NCBI RefSeq assembly: GCF_018130955.1
Contig: NZ_JAFCJM010000024.1
Location: forward strand, 35,576 to 99,575
Direction: 5' to 3'
Length of the DNA stretch: 64,000 nucleotides
Source of the DNA: Bradyrhizobium liaoningense
Lineage (GTDB): Bacteria > Pseudomonadota > Alphaproteobacteria > Rhizobiales > Xanthobacteraceae
Shown here in pieces: positions 26,146 to 34,523 of the stretch (position 1 is its first letter; the number at the start of each line of letters is the position of its first letter). The translations under genes and the position numbers were made by a program. The notes beneath the pieces were generated by a model, which was not told where the DNA came from, did not search any database, and saw nothing but the letters and a program-made list of their open reading frames with translations.

Positions 26146-26919
26146 TCAGCGCTCCACGAACGCCTTTTCGATCACGAAGTGGCCGGGCGTGTTGCCGCTG
26201 CCTTCGGCAAAGCCCTTGCCTTCGAACATGACCTTGAGCTCTTCGAGCATGGCGGGGCTGCCGCACATCATGATGCGGTCGGTTGCGATGTCGAGCGGAC
26301 CCTGGCCGATGTCCTCAAACAACTGGTTCGAATTGATGAGGTCGGTGATGCGGCCGCGATTGCGGAACGGCTCGCGGGTCACGGTCGGATAGTAGACCAG
26401 CTTCTCGGAGAGCAGCGGTCCGAACAGTTCGTCGTCCTGCAGGCCGGCGACGAGCTGCTCGCCATAGGCGAGCTCGGAGACCTGGCGGCAGCCATGCACC
26501 AGGACGATGCTCTCGAACCGGTCATAGACGTCGGGGTCCTTGATCAAGCTCGCGAACGGCGCAAGGCCGGTGCCGGTCGACAGCAGCAACAGCCGCTTGC
26601 CGGCAATCAGGTTGTCGGCGATCAGCGTGCCGGTCGCCTTGCGGCCGACCAAAATGGTGTCGCCTTCCTTGATCTTCTGGAGGCGCGAGGTGAGCGGGCC
26701 GTCCTGAACCTTGATGGAGAAGAACTCGAGCTCTTCCTCGTGATTGGCGCTCGCCATGCTGTAGGCCCGCAGCAGCGGCCGGCCGTCGACCTCGAGGCCG
26801 ATCATCGCGAACTGGCCGTTCTGGAAACGGAAGCCGGAGTCGCGCGTGGCGCGGAAGCTGAACAGGGTGTCGGTCCAGTGCTGGACGGAAAGAACCTTCT
26901 CTCGATAGAACGCGCTCAT
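26146..26919 (-). CDS. fpr: Ferredoxin/flavodoxin-NADP+ reductase
   Basis: A 257-residue FAD-dependent reductase of the bacterial subclass I type. The FAD motif is LRAYSMAS (R-x-Y-S), the NADP site is STGTGLAPFAS, and the C-terminus is the typical ...FVIEKAFVER tail beyond the nicotinamide pocket. It passes electrons between NADP(H) and ferredoxin or flavodoxin, often for oxidative-stress or Fe-S needs. ATG 26919 (MSAFYREKVL) is the natural start; a longer in-frame reading into the 390-base upstream gap is not supported. Confidence 0.92.
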   Translation of the reverse strand: MSAFYREKVLSVQHWTDTLFSFRATRDSGFRFQNGQFAMIGLEVDGRPLLRAYSMASANHEEELEFFSIKVQDGPLTSRLQKIKEGDTILVGRKATGTLIADNLIAGKRLLLLSTGTGLAPFASLIKDPDVYDRFESIVLVHGCRQVSELAYGEQLVAGLQDDELFGPLLSEKLVYYPTVTREPFRNRGRITDLINSNQLFEDIGQGPLDIATDRIMMCGSPAMLEELKVMFEGKGFAEGSGNTPGHFVIEKAFVER

Positions 26920-27308
26920 GTGTCTCGATATTCCGAATTGATGCGGGTCTTGAACAAAAGGGTGGCTCTTGAACAAAGGTGGCCTGGCCCCGAAACGGGG
27001 TCGTACACCACTGTCATGGCGGATGATTTCGCGTGTGTGATCTACGCCATTGAGACAGATAATCAACCTCGTCCCGGGCGCATTGACGCCGGTCAAACCG
27101 GCATTTTTGGCCGGATCTGCAGCATAATTAACGAATTTTCTGCCTTGCACGCGTAGCGGGCAATTTCTTTTCCCCGCAGGGCTCGCCCGCAGCACTTAAT
27201 TTCCATCCCGCTCGCGCAAAATTCATTAAGAATAGTTCTGATTTCTGCCATGGCAGACCGCTGATTTCCGCATGACGGCGGTTTTTGCGCGGATGAGACG
27301 GTTTGGAC
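26920..27308. other. 390-base divergent gap with a terminator-like hairpin
   Basis: No CDS of credible length or composition is seen between the divergent fpr and ATP-grasp genes. At 27088-27108 there is GCCGG-TCAAA-CCGGC followed by ATTTTT, an intrinsic-terminator shape on the + strand, although no + strand gene lies upstream. This could be the end of an unannotated small RNA. AT content is higher than in neighbours, suiting promoters in both directions. Confidence 0.4.
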
Positions 27309-28232
27309 ATGCCCGAGCGGATCTTCGTACAGGCGATACGGCACTATTGCGCCCGCCACGACATCGACATCGACGTGCGGGCCGACGGCTGGCTGATCGC
27401 GATGCGTCGCGGACCACAGCGCCATTTCGCCTTCGGCTACGACATCGGCCTCAACAGCGCGATCGCGCACCGGCTCGCCAACGACAAGTCGGCGGCCGCG
27501 GAGGTGCTGGCCTTGTCCGGCGTGCCCTGCATTCCCCATCGTCTCTTCATCGATCCAAAACTCGTCCCCGCGCCCGGCGCCGAAGAGATGATGCGCGCGC
27601 TGCTCGCGGACAACCAGCAAGGCCTCGTGCTAAAGCCCAATGAAGGAACGGCCGGCCGGCTGGTCATCCGGGTGACCAACGCGCGCGAGCTTCAGCTTGC
27701 AGTCGAAAAAATCTTCACGTCCAGCCAGGCGCTGGTGATTTCACCTTTCGTCGACATCGAGGAGGAGGTCCGCGTCATCCTTCTCGAAGAGACCCCGATG
27801 GTGGTCTATCGCAAGGAGCGTCCGTCGGTCACCGGCGACGGCACGCACACCTTGCGCGAGCTGGCGCGCGCCACCGCGCTCGAAGCGCGGCTCGGCGATG
27901 TCGCACCCGATGCGCTCGACGCCATTGTGCCGGCCGGCGAACGCCGCATCCTGAACTGGCGCCACAATCTCGACGCCGGCGCGAGACCCGTCCTGATCGA
28001 GGATGGGGACGTCCGCACCGCCTGCGTCGCGATCGCCATCGCTGCCGCCCGCGCCATCGGCATCCGCTTCGCCTCGATCGACATCGTCCGCACGGGCGGC
28101 GCCTGGAAGGTGCTGGAGATCAACTCCGGCGTGATGATGGAGGCGCTCGGCAAACTCTATCCGGAGCTCGCGCATGCGACCTACGGCGCAGCACTGGATC
28201 GGGTGTTTGAAGATAATACAGCGTCACGGTGA
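27309..28232 (+). CDS. ATP-grasp enzyme of unknown specificity
   Basis: A 307-residue ATP-grasp protein. The central domain has VLKPNEGTAGRLV (the glycine-rich ATP loop with conserved Lys) and ALVISPFVDIEEEVRVILLE; the metal-binding end is IRFASIDIVRTGGAWKVLEINSGVMME (Asp and Glu-x-Asn). The resemblance is to the RimK/glutathione synthetase and cyanophycin synthetase group, so it probably joins an amino group to a carboxylate. The ATG at 27309 follows a TTG three bases apart and was preferred. No partner gene flanks it, and the substrate cannot be read. Confidence 0.82.
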   Translation: MPERIFVQAIRHYCARHDIDIDVRADGWLIAMRRGPQRHFAFGYDIGLNSAIAHRLANDKSAAAEVLALSGVPCIPHRLFIDPKLVPAPGAEEMMRALLADNQQGLVLKPNEGTAGRLVIRVTNARELQLAVEKIFTSSQALVISPFVDIEEEVRVILLEETPMVVYRKERPSVTGDGTHTLRELARATALEARLGDVAPDALDAIVPAGERRILNWRHNLDAGARPVLIEDGDVRTACVAIAIAAARAIGIRFASIDIVRTGGAWKVLEINSGVMMEALGKLYPELAHATYGAALDRVFEDNTASR

Positions 28233-28233
28233 C

Positions 28234-28410
28234 CTTACCCTCCCCTGGAGGGGGAGGGTCGCTATGCATGCAGCGAAGCGGAATGCGTAGCGGGGTGGGG
28301 TGAAGGTCTCTCCACACGGAACACTTCCTGCGTTGATAGATCACCCCACCCCGGCTCACATTTCGCTGCGCTCAAAGTGAGCCGACCCTCCCCCTCCAGG
28401 GGAGGGTAAG
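28234..28410. repeat. Palindromic element with perfect 28-bp inverted ends
   Basis: The sequence at 28234-28261 (beginning CTTACCCTCCCC) is the exact reverse complement of 28383-28410, a 28-bp perfect match. Inside are GGGGTGGGGTGA and its mirror TCACCCCACCCC, giving a cruciform of nested stems. It lies between convergent genes and may end both transcripts. It is one more member of the CTCCCC-type dispersed elements. Confidence 0.8.
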
Positions 28411-28442
28411 AGCCGGCCACTCAGCGCATCAACGATGCCGCG

Positions 28443-29369
28443 CTAATTATTCGCGCTCGGCGAATCGTCCATCGCCTTGAAGGCTTCCTCGAGTTGCAGC
28501 GAGATCGGCACGTTCAGGCGTTCGCCGGTGGGGAGTCGTGCGGTGAACCATTTGTTGTAGAGCGGGACGAGGTCGCGGTTGGAGCCGAGCTTGCGGAAGG
28601 TGCGCTCGACCACGGCCGACAATTGCGGCTCGCCCTTGCGGAACATGATGCCGTAGGGATCGTAGGACAGATAGTCGCCGACGACACGGAACTTGTCCTG
28701 CGCCTTGTGGCGCACGATCAGGCCGTAGAGCAGGATGTCGTCGGTCGCGAACGCGTCCGCCTTGCCGTCGGCGAGCATCTGGAACGACTGCTCGTGGTCC
28801 GGCGAGGTCACGATGTTGAGGCCGAGCGAGAACTTCTTGTCGGCCGCGTGCATCGCCTGCTCGTTGGTGGTGCCCTTGGTCACCACCACGGTCTTGCCCT
28901 TGAGATCCGTAACGCCGGAGACGGCCGCCGCCTTCGGCACCATCAGCTTGGTACCGGCGACGAACATCAACGGCGAGAACGCCACGCGCTTGGCGCGCTC
29001 GGCGTTCGCCGTGGTCGAGCCGCATTCGAGGTCGATCTTCCTCTGCAGGACGGCGTCGATACGGTCGTCCGAGGTGACCTTGACGTATTCGATCCTGAGA
29101 TTGGGATCGTCGACCTCGACGCCGATCTCCTCGACGATGGCCTCGCAGAGCTCGAGGCTGTAGCCGATCGGACGGTTGGCCTGATCGAGGAAGGAGAACG
29201 GCGGCGAGCTTTCGCGATAGCCGAGCCGCACGACATGCGCGCTCTTGATGGCCGACAGCGTCGGGCTCAACCCCTCGCTGCCGGTCTGGGCGGACGCCGC
29301 GGTCGCGAGCAAGCATGCCGCGAGCCACAGGCAGCCAGAGGTCAATGACCTCGCCAGTGTCTGGCCCAT
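28443..29369 (-). CDS. Glutamate/aspartate-type amino acid binding protein
   Basis: A 308-residue type 3 periplasmic binding protein like GltI. The signal peptide runs to about residue 27 (TAASAQ). Ligand-binding landmarks include VVRLGYRESSPPFSFLD, IDLECGSTTANAERAKRVAFSPLMF and GTTNEQ. It lies nine bases after a dicarboxylate/amino-acid symporter gene and has its SD (AGGAG) overlapping that stop, so the two are surely co-transcribed. Normal GltI proteins serve ABC importers (GltJKL); none is here. See findings. Confidence 0.9.
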   Translation of the reverse strand: MGQTLARSLTSGCLWLAACLLATAASAQTGSEGLSPTLSAIKSAHVVRLGYRESSPPFSFLDQANRPIGYSLELCEAIVEEIGVEVDDPNLRIEYVKVTSDDRIDAVLQRKIDLECGSTTANAERAKRVAFSPLMFVAGTKLMVPKAAAVSGVTDLKGKTVVVTKGTTNEQAMHAADKKFSLGLNIVTSPDHEQSFQMLADGKADAFATDDILLYGLIVRHKAQDKFRVVGDYLSYDPYGIMFRKGEPQLSAVVERTFRKLGSNRDLVPLYNKWFTARLPTGERLNVPISLQLEEAFKAMDDSPSANN

Positions 29370-29378
29370 GATGCACTC

Positions 29379-30677
29379 CTAACCATGGCCGGCCATGGCG
29401 GGCACCTCGCCGGGGACCATGTCCGGCGTCACCTGCTCGCCCGGTCCGAGCTCATGCTCGGGCCCGAGCTCGCCTTCCCATTTCGCGACCACGGCGGTCG
29501 CGAGCGAGTTGCCGATCACGTTGGTGGCGCTGCGTCCCATGTCGAGGAAGGTGTCGATGCCCATGATCATCAACAACCCGGCCTCGGGGATGCCGAACTG
29601 CGCCAGCGTCGAGGCGATCACCACCAGCGAGGCGCGCGGCACGCCGGCGACGCCCTTGGAGGTGATCATCAAGGTTGCCAGCATCGCGAGCTGCGTCGCG
29701 AGCGACATCTCGATGTGATAGGTCTGCGCGATGAAGATGCTGGCGAAGGTGCAGTACATCATCGTGCCGTCGAGGTTGAAGGAATAGCCGAGCGGCAGCA
29801 CGAAGCTCGAGATGCGCGAGGACGCACCGAACTTCGTCAGCCCCTCCAGCGTCTTCGGATAGGCGGCCTCCGAGCTCGCGGTGGAGAACGCGATCATCAG
29901 CGGCTCGCGGATCAGCTTCAGGAGATGGCTGTATCTCGGCCCGATCACGACGAAGCCGACCACCACCAGGATGACCCACAGGATCGCGAGCGCGAGATAG
30001 AAGCCGCCCATGAAGACCACGAGCTTCCAGAGCACGCCGAGGCCGTTCTTGGCGACCGTTGCGGTGATGGCGGCCCAGACCGCGAGCGGGGCGAACAGCA
30101 TCACATAGCTCGTCACCTTGAGCATGATGTGAGCGACGTCGTCGATCATCGCCAAAATCGGTTTCGACCGCTCGGGCATCGAGCCCATTGCCACCGAGAA
30201 GAACACGGCGAATATCACGATCTGCAGGATTTCATTCTGCGCCATCGCGTCCGCGATCGAGGTCGGGATCAGATGGGTCAGGAATTTTTCGATCGAGAAG
30301 GCCGATACCGGCAGTCCCGTCGATTGCCCCGCCGCGGGCAGCGTGCCTGGGAAGTTCGCACCCGGCTGCAGCAGATTGACCATGATGAGGCCGAGCAGCA
30401 GCGAGACGAGGGAGGCGCTGACGAACCAGCCCATGGTCTTGGCAAAGATGCGCCCGAGCCGCGCGCCACTGCCCATATGCGCGATGCCGCCGACCAGGGT
30501 CGCGAACACCAGCGGCGCGATGATCATCTTGATCAGGCGCAGGAACATCATGGCGATCAGGTTGATCGACGACGCCCATTCGGCGCGCGTATCGGGCAGG
30601 AAGTTGAAGATCGCTGCGCCCATGACGATGCCGAGCACCATCGCGGCAAGGATGTATTGCGTGAACCTGTTCGACAT
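29379..30677 (-). CDS. DAACS-family dicarboxylate/amino acid:cation symporter
   Basis: A 432-residue secondary transporter of the GltP/DctA family. The serine-rich re-entrant loop reads AFSTASSEAAYPKTLEGL and the second loop is GVAGVPRASLVVI; the helix-7 motif is LDGTMMY (N-x-D-G-x-x); and the trailing MGIDTFLDMGRSATNVIGN gives the substrate-binding Asp and Asn region. It would import dicarboxylates or acidic amino acids with H+ or Na+. The start ATG 30677 follows GGGGG; the longer reading from 30737 is not needed. It forms an operon with a glutamate-type binding protein. Confidence 0.93.
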   Translation of the reverse strand: MSNRFTQYILAAMVLGIVMGAAIFNFLPDTRAEWASSINLIAMMFLRLIKMIIAPLVFATLVGGIAHMGSGARLGRIFAKTMGWFVSASLVSLLLGLIMVNLLQPGANFPGTLPAAGQSTGLPVSAFSIEKFLTHLIPTSIADAMAQNEILQIVIFAVFFSVAMGSMPERSKPILAMIDDVAHIMLKVTSYVMLFAPLAVWAAITATVAKNGLGVLWKLVVFMGGFYLALAILWVILVVVGFVVIGPRYSHLLKLIREPLMIAFSTASSEAAYPKTLEGLTKFGASSRISSFVLPLGYSFNLDGTMMYCTFASIFIAQTYHIEMSLATQLAMLATLMITSKGVAGVPRASLVVIASTLAQFGIPEAGLLMIMGIDTFLDMGRSATNVIGNSLATAVVAKWEGELGPEHELGPGEQVTPDMVPGEVPAMAGHG

Positions 30678-30909
30678 TGCGTACCCCCACAGACACCGAC
30701 GCTTCATAGTGTCGCAGTTTTTCGCGGTCGGCAACACGCTTGGCGTGCCGCGCGATCAGCGGGATGTTTCCGTTGCGAAATGGGAACAGGCGATCTAGCC
30801 TTCATGCAGCGCACAACAAATGCAGCTTGCTCGTTTTCCGCGCGCGAGTTGCACCGATAATCGCCAGAACAATCGCCAAAAGATCATCAAGCAATCAGAG
30901 AGGAACGTC

Positions 30910-31911
30910 ATGAGCGGGACCGTCAATCGCCAGATTCTTCTGGTGGAAAAGCCGAGCGGCAAGCTCGGACCCGAGCACTTCAAGATGGTGGAAGGCGCAG
31001 TGCCGGAACCGAAGGATGGCGAGGCCTTGCTGCGCGTGCGTTACATCTCGCTCGATGCCGCCAACCGCGCCTGGATGCACGGCGCAACCTATCGCTCTGC
31101 CGTCGAAGCCAACAGCGTGATGGCGGGAGGTGGCATCGCTGAGGTCGTCAGCTCGAAGGCGCCGGGGCTCGCGGCCGGCGACATCGTGTTCGGCGACACC
31201 GGCTGGCAGGACTATGCCGCCGTGCCCGCAAAGCACCTGAACAAGATGCCGAAGCTCGAACCGCTCACGCATCTGCTCAGCGTGTTCGGCATCGCCGGCC
31301 TCACCGCCTATTTCGGCCTTTTGGAGATCGGCAAGCCCAAGGAAGGCGAGACCGTGGTCGTCTCCGCGGCCGCAGGCTCGGTCGGCTCGATCGTCGGCCA
31401 GATCGCAAAGATCAAGGGATGCCGCGTGGTCGGCATCGCCGGTGGTGCCGACAAATGCAACTGGCTGATGTCGGAGCTCGGCTTCGATGCCGCCGTCGAC
31501 TACAAGGACGGCGCCACGTTCAAGGCGCTGCGCGCCGCCGCACCCAAGGGCATCGACGTCTATTTCGACAATGTCGGCGGCGACATTCTCGAAGCCTGCA
31601 TTCCGCAGATGACCAATTTTGGCCGCATCGCCTGCTGCGGCGCAGTCTCGCAGTATGACGGCGCGCCATCCCCGCACGGCCCGCGCGGGGTGCCCGGCCT
31701 CATCGTGGTGAAGCGACTGATCATGCAGGGCTTCATCGTGATGGATTTCGCAAAACAATACGATCGCGCGCTCACCGATCTGCAAGGCTGGGTCAAGTCG
31801 GGCAAGCTGAAGGTGCAGGAGGACGTGATCGACGGACTTGCGAACACGCCCAAAGCGCTGATCGGATTGCTCGCCGGCGAAAACCGCGGCAAGCGCATGG
31901 TCAAGCTCTGA
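30910..31911 (+). CDS. MDR-superfamily NADP-dependent oxidoreductase (CurA-like)
   Basis: A 333-residue zinc-free medium-chain dehydrogenase/reductase of the leukotriene B4 12-hydroxydehydrogenase/CurA type. The nucleotide motif is VSAAAGSVGSIVGQIAKIKGCRVVGIAGG, with a Lys following (DKCNW) as in NADPH enzymes; YFDNVGGDILEA is the family fingerprint. It reduces the C=C of enones or enals. GAGAGGAA precedes the ATG at 30910. It is monocistronic and divergent from the symporter. Confidence 0.9.
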   Translation: MSGTVNRQILLVEKPSGKLGPEHFKMVEGAVPEPKDGEALLRVRYISLDAANRAWMHGATYRSAVEANSVMAGGGIAEVVSSKAPGLAAGDIVFGDTGWQDYAAVPAKHLNKMPKLEPLTHLLSVFGIAGLTAYFGLLEIGKPKEGETVVVSAAAGSVGSIVGQIAKIKGCRVVGIAGGADKCNWLMSELGFDAAVDYKDGATFKALRAAAPKGIDVYFDNVGGDILEACIPQMTNFGRIACCGAVSQYDGAPSPHGPRGVPGLIVVKRLIMQGFIVMDFAKQYDRALTDLQGWVKSGKLKVQEDVIDGLANTPKALIGLLAGENRGKRMVKL

Positions 31912-32078
31912 CGACATCGTCGCGACATCCGGCCGAAACCCTATTCTACTTGCGGTAGCGGCCAAAGCGGCAAATGATGCGCGTCGCGAGATCCCCTCGC
32001 GACGATTGCGTGCGCATCATTTTCGGAAGCCTTGAAGCAAATTGCCGGGCTTCACCGATAGGGCAGGAACTCACCCAG

Positions 32079-32921
32079 ATGTTCAAGACGTTGAAATGTG
32101 TCGCAACGCGCCAGGCGTTGCTGGCGGCGGCGCTCTTCGCAGTTGCAGCACCGGCTTTGGCGCAGGCGCCGACCGATGCACAGAAGAGCGCGATCCGCTC
32201 CGCGTGCCGGTCCGACTACCAGTCGCATTGCGCGAGCGTCCCGCCGGGCGGCGCGGAGGCGTTGCAGTGCCTGCAAAAGAACATGTCGAGCCTGTCGTCG
32301 TCGTGCCAGAGCGCGGTGCGCGCGATCGAGCCGGCGGCGGCGCCGAAGACCGAAGCCGCACCGGCCGCGCCGAAGACCGAGGCCACGCCTGCTGCGACGG
32401 CGCCGGCCGCCGAGCCCGCAGCCAAACCCGCTGCCGCCACCACCGCGGCGCCCAAATCGTCGGCCGAAAAACCCGCTGCTGCCAAGCAGCCGACCAGCGC
32501 GGAGATCTCGGCCGTCAAGAGCGCATGCCGCTCCGACTATCCCAAGGTCTGCGCCAGCGTGCCGCCAGGCGGCGCGCCGGCCTTGCAGTGCCTGGAGAAG
32601 AACAAGGCAAAACTGTCGCCGGCCTGCGAGAAGGCCGTCACCGCTGCGGCCGGAGGTGGCGGCGGTGCGGCAGCAACAGCGGCGCCTGCAGGCGCAGCGC
32701 CGGCCGCAGCACCGGCGGCTGAGCCGGCCGTGATCGTGCTGCGTCCATTGCTGCCGCGCGAAGAGCTGTTCATCATCCGCTCCGCCTGCAGCGCCGACAT
32801 CCGCACGCTGTGCGCCGGGGTCGCGCCCGGCGGCGGCCGGATCATCCAATGCGTTGCAAACCAGGCCGCGAAGCTGTCGCCCGCGTGCAAGGACGTGCTG
32901 GCGCCGTTTGCAGCTCGATGA
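32079..32921 (+). CDS. Exported protein with three cysteine-rich repeats
   Basis: A 280-residue exported protein with signal peptide ending APALAQ. It has three copies of a four-Cys module: ACRSDYQSHCASVPPGG...QCLQKNMSSLSSSC, ACRSDYPKVCASVPPGG...QCLEKNKAKLSPAC, and ACSADIRTLCAGVAPGGG...QCVANQAAKLSPAC. They are separated by long Ala/Pro/Lys-rich linkers (about 65 and 45 residues). The modules match the cysteine-rich (GLG1-type) repeat family. Disulfide-bonded periplasmic or surface localisation is likely; its function is unknown. ATG 32079 was chosen for the signal peptide. Confidence 0.85.
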   Translation: MFKTLKCVATRQALLAAALFAVAAPALAQAPTDAQKSAIRSACRSDYQSHCASVPPGGAEALQCLQKNMSSLSSSCQSAVRAIEPAAAPKTEAAPAAPKTEATPAATAPAAEPAAKPAAATTAAPKSSAEKPAAAKQPTSAEISAVKSACRSDYPKVCASVPPGGAPALQCLEKNKAKLSPACEKAVTAAAGGGGGAAATAAPAGAAPAAAPAAEPAVIVLRPLLPREELFIIRSACSADIRTLCAGVAPGGGRIIQCVANQAAKLSPACKDVLAPFAAR

Positions 32922-33061
32922 GGCCTGGCGACGCCGCGTAGGCAGCCCCGGCGCGCGTCGACTTCCTGGCGTGCGCATGACATGATGGCATGCGCATTTT
33001 TGCCGCTCCGCAGCACGTTCCGAAATCTCGATTTCGATCACGTCAAGACCGGGAGGAAGCC

Positions 33062-33271
33062 ATGCGTCCGTTCCTGCTTATCGTGTCAGCGATCCTCGCC
33101 TTCGGCGCAACCATGGTTGCAACCGACGCCAATGCTGTCGTGTGCGCCCGCGGCGTCTATCGCGCCGGCTGCGCCGGACCGAACGCCGCCGTCGTGGTGC
33201 GCAAGCCGGTGCCCGCGGTCAGGTGCACGACCGTGCTGGTGGACGGCGTCTGGGTCAAACGCTGCGTTTGA
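33062..33271 (+). CDS. Small exported cysteine-containing protein
   Basis: A 69-residue protein with signal peptide MRPFLLIVSAILAFGATMVATDANA and a 44-residue mature part holding four Cys residues (VVCARGVYRAGCAG, VRCTTVL, KRCV), likely two disulfides. GGAGG precedes the ATG. It belongs to a type of tiny exported protein common in Bradyrhizobium; the role is unknown. Confidence 0.78.
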   Translation: MRPFLLIVSAILAFGATMVATDANAVVCARGVYRAGCAGPNAAVVVRKPVPAVRCTTVLVDGVWVKRCV

Positions 33272-33351
33272 GTTGACGGACCTTGGTTGGCGGACTTGCC
33301 AATATTTCCTCTGGCGCCAACCGCCGGAGCAGACTAGTCTAGCCCCAGATA

Positions 33352-33367
33352 GTAAGTATACTGTCAA
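33352..33367. promoter_or_regulatory. Candidate MarR operator and promoter of the monooxygenase-ligase operon
   Basis: GTAAGTATACTGTCAA is found here and, letter for letter, upstream of the gentisate dioxygenase gene (37649-37664). It includes TATACT, a near-consensus -10, and the palindromic core AGTATACT. A repressor bound here would block the polymerase. It is 17 bases before the start codon. The MarR protein encoded at 36351-36863 is the obvious candidate. Confidence 0.75.
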
Positions 33368-33383
33368 ATAAGGGAGGCAGACG

Positions 33384-34523
33384 TTGCGGATCGCCGTGAT
33401 TGGCGGAGGGCCTGGCGGGCTCTACTTCGCCTATCTCTGGAAAAGGCGCCACCCCGAGGACCAGGTCGACCTGTTCGAACAGAACCCGGCCGACGCGACC
33501 TGGGGTTTTGGTGTCGTGTTCTCTGACCAGGCGCTGGAATTCCTGCGCGCGGACGACCCCGAGACGGTCGACGCGATCGCGCCGCATATGGAGAGCTGGC
33601 AGAACATCACGCTGAATCTCGGCGGCGACAGCGTCGCCATCGACGGCGTCGGCTTCTCCTCGATCGGGCGGCTCGACCTGCTGAAACTCCTGCAGCAGCG
33701 CGCGATCGACGTCGGCGTCACACCGCGCTTCGACACCCAGATCCACGCGATCGAGGAACTCAACGGCCACGATTTGATCGTCGCCGCCGACGGACTGAAC
33801 TCCTTGGTGCGGCGCGCCTTCGAGGGCGATTTCGGCACCTCGCTGTCCTATTCGTCCAACAAATTCGTCTGGTATGGCACCTCAAAACGTTTCGACACGC
33901 TGTCGCAGACCTTTGTGAAGACCGACCGCGGCGCCTTCAACGCCCACCACTACCGCTATTCGCCGACCATGAGCACCTTCCTGGTCGAATGCGACCACGC
34001 GACCTGGCAGGCCTATGGCTTCGCCTACAAGGACGTGGAGCAGTCCAAGGGCGTGTGCGAGGAGGTCTTTGCCGACACGCTCGGCGGCCACTGCCTGGTC
34101 TCCAACAAGTCGGTCTGGCGCAATTTCCCCTGGGTGTGGAACGAGCATTGGTCGTTCAAGAACATCGTGCTGATCGGCGATGCCCTGCACTCGGCGCATT
34201 TCTCGATCGGCTCGGGCACGCGGCTCGCGATCGAGGACGCGATTGCGCTGGTGAAGGCGCTGGAGTCCGACGCGCATCTGGCGACCGCGCTGCACCGCTA
34301 CCAGGCCGAGCGCAAGCCGATTGTGCAAAAGCTCGTCGACGCCGCCCGCACCTCGGCCGGCTGGTACGAGCATTTCGCCGCGCACATGAAGCTCGACCTG
34401 ATGGATTTTGCCTACAGCTACATTACCCGCTCCGGACGGATCGACGATGCGCGGCTGCGCGCGATGTCGCCCACCTTCATGGCGCGCTACGAAGCGGAGA
34501 AGAACGGCGGGAGCGCGGCATGA
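33384..34523 (+). CDS. FAD-dependent aromatic monooxygenase (salicylyl-CoA 5-hydroxylase-like)
   Basis: A 379-residue flavoprotein monooxygenase. The start is a TTG at 33384 with AGGGAGG six bases before it, so that the protein opens MRIAVIGGGPGGLYFAYLWKR, the FAD dinucleotide fold. The second FAD motif is GDALHSAHFSIGSGTRLAIEDA, and IVAADGLNSLVRR is the DG motif. The sequence resembles the CoA-thioester hydroxylases (SdgC, 2-aminobenzoyl-CoA monooxygenase N-terminal part) rather than free-acid hydroxylases. Its stop overlaps the ligase start by four bases (ATGA), so CoA activation and hydroxylation are coupled. Predicted: salicylyl-CoA to gentisyl-CoA. The substrate is an inference. Confidence 0.85.
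   Translation: MRIAVIGGGPGGLYFAYLWKRRHPEDQVDLFEQNPADATWGFGVVFSDQALEFLRADDPETVDAIAPHMESWQNITLNLGGDSVAIDGVGFSSIGRLDLLKLLQQRAIDVGVTPRFDTQIHAIEELNGHDLIVAADGLNSLVRRAFEGDFGTSLSYSSNKFVWYGTSKRFDTLSQTFVKTDRGAFNAHHYRYSPTMSTFLVECDHATWQAYGFAYKDVEQSKGVCEEVFADTLGGHCLVSNKSVWRNFPWVWNEHWSFKNIVLIGDALHSAHFSIGSGTRLAIEDAIALVKALESDAHLATALHRYQAERKPIVQKLVDAARTSAGWYEHFAAHMKLDLMDFAYSYITRSGRIDDARLRAMSPTFMARYEAEKNGGSAA

Noticed and set aside
29385..30860. A 491-codon + strand frame over the symporter gene
   Set aside because: His/Arg/Asp-rich mirror of a membrane protein gene; no start signal.
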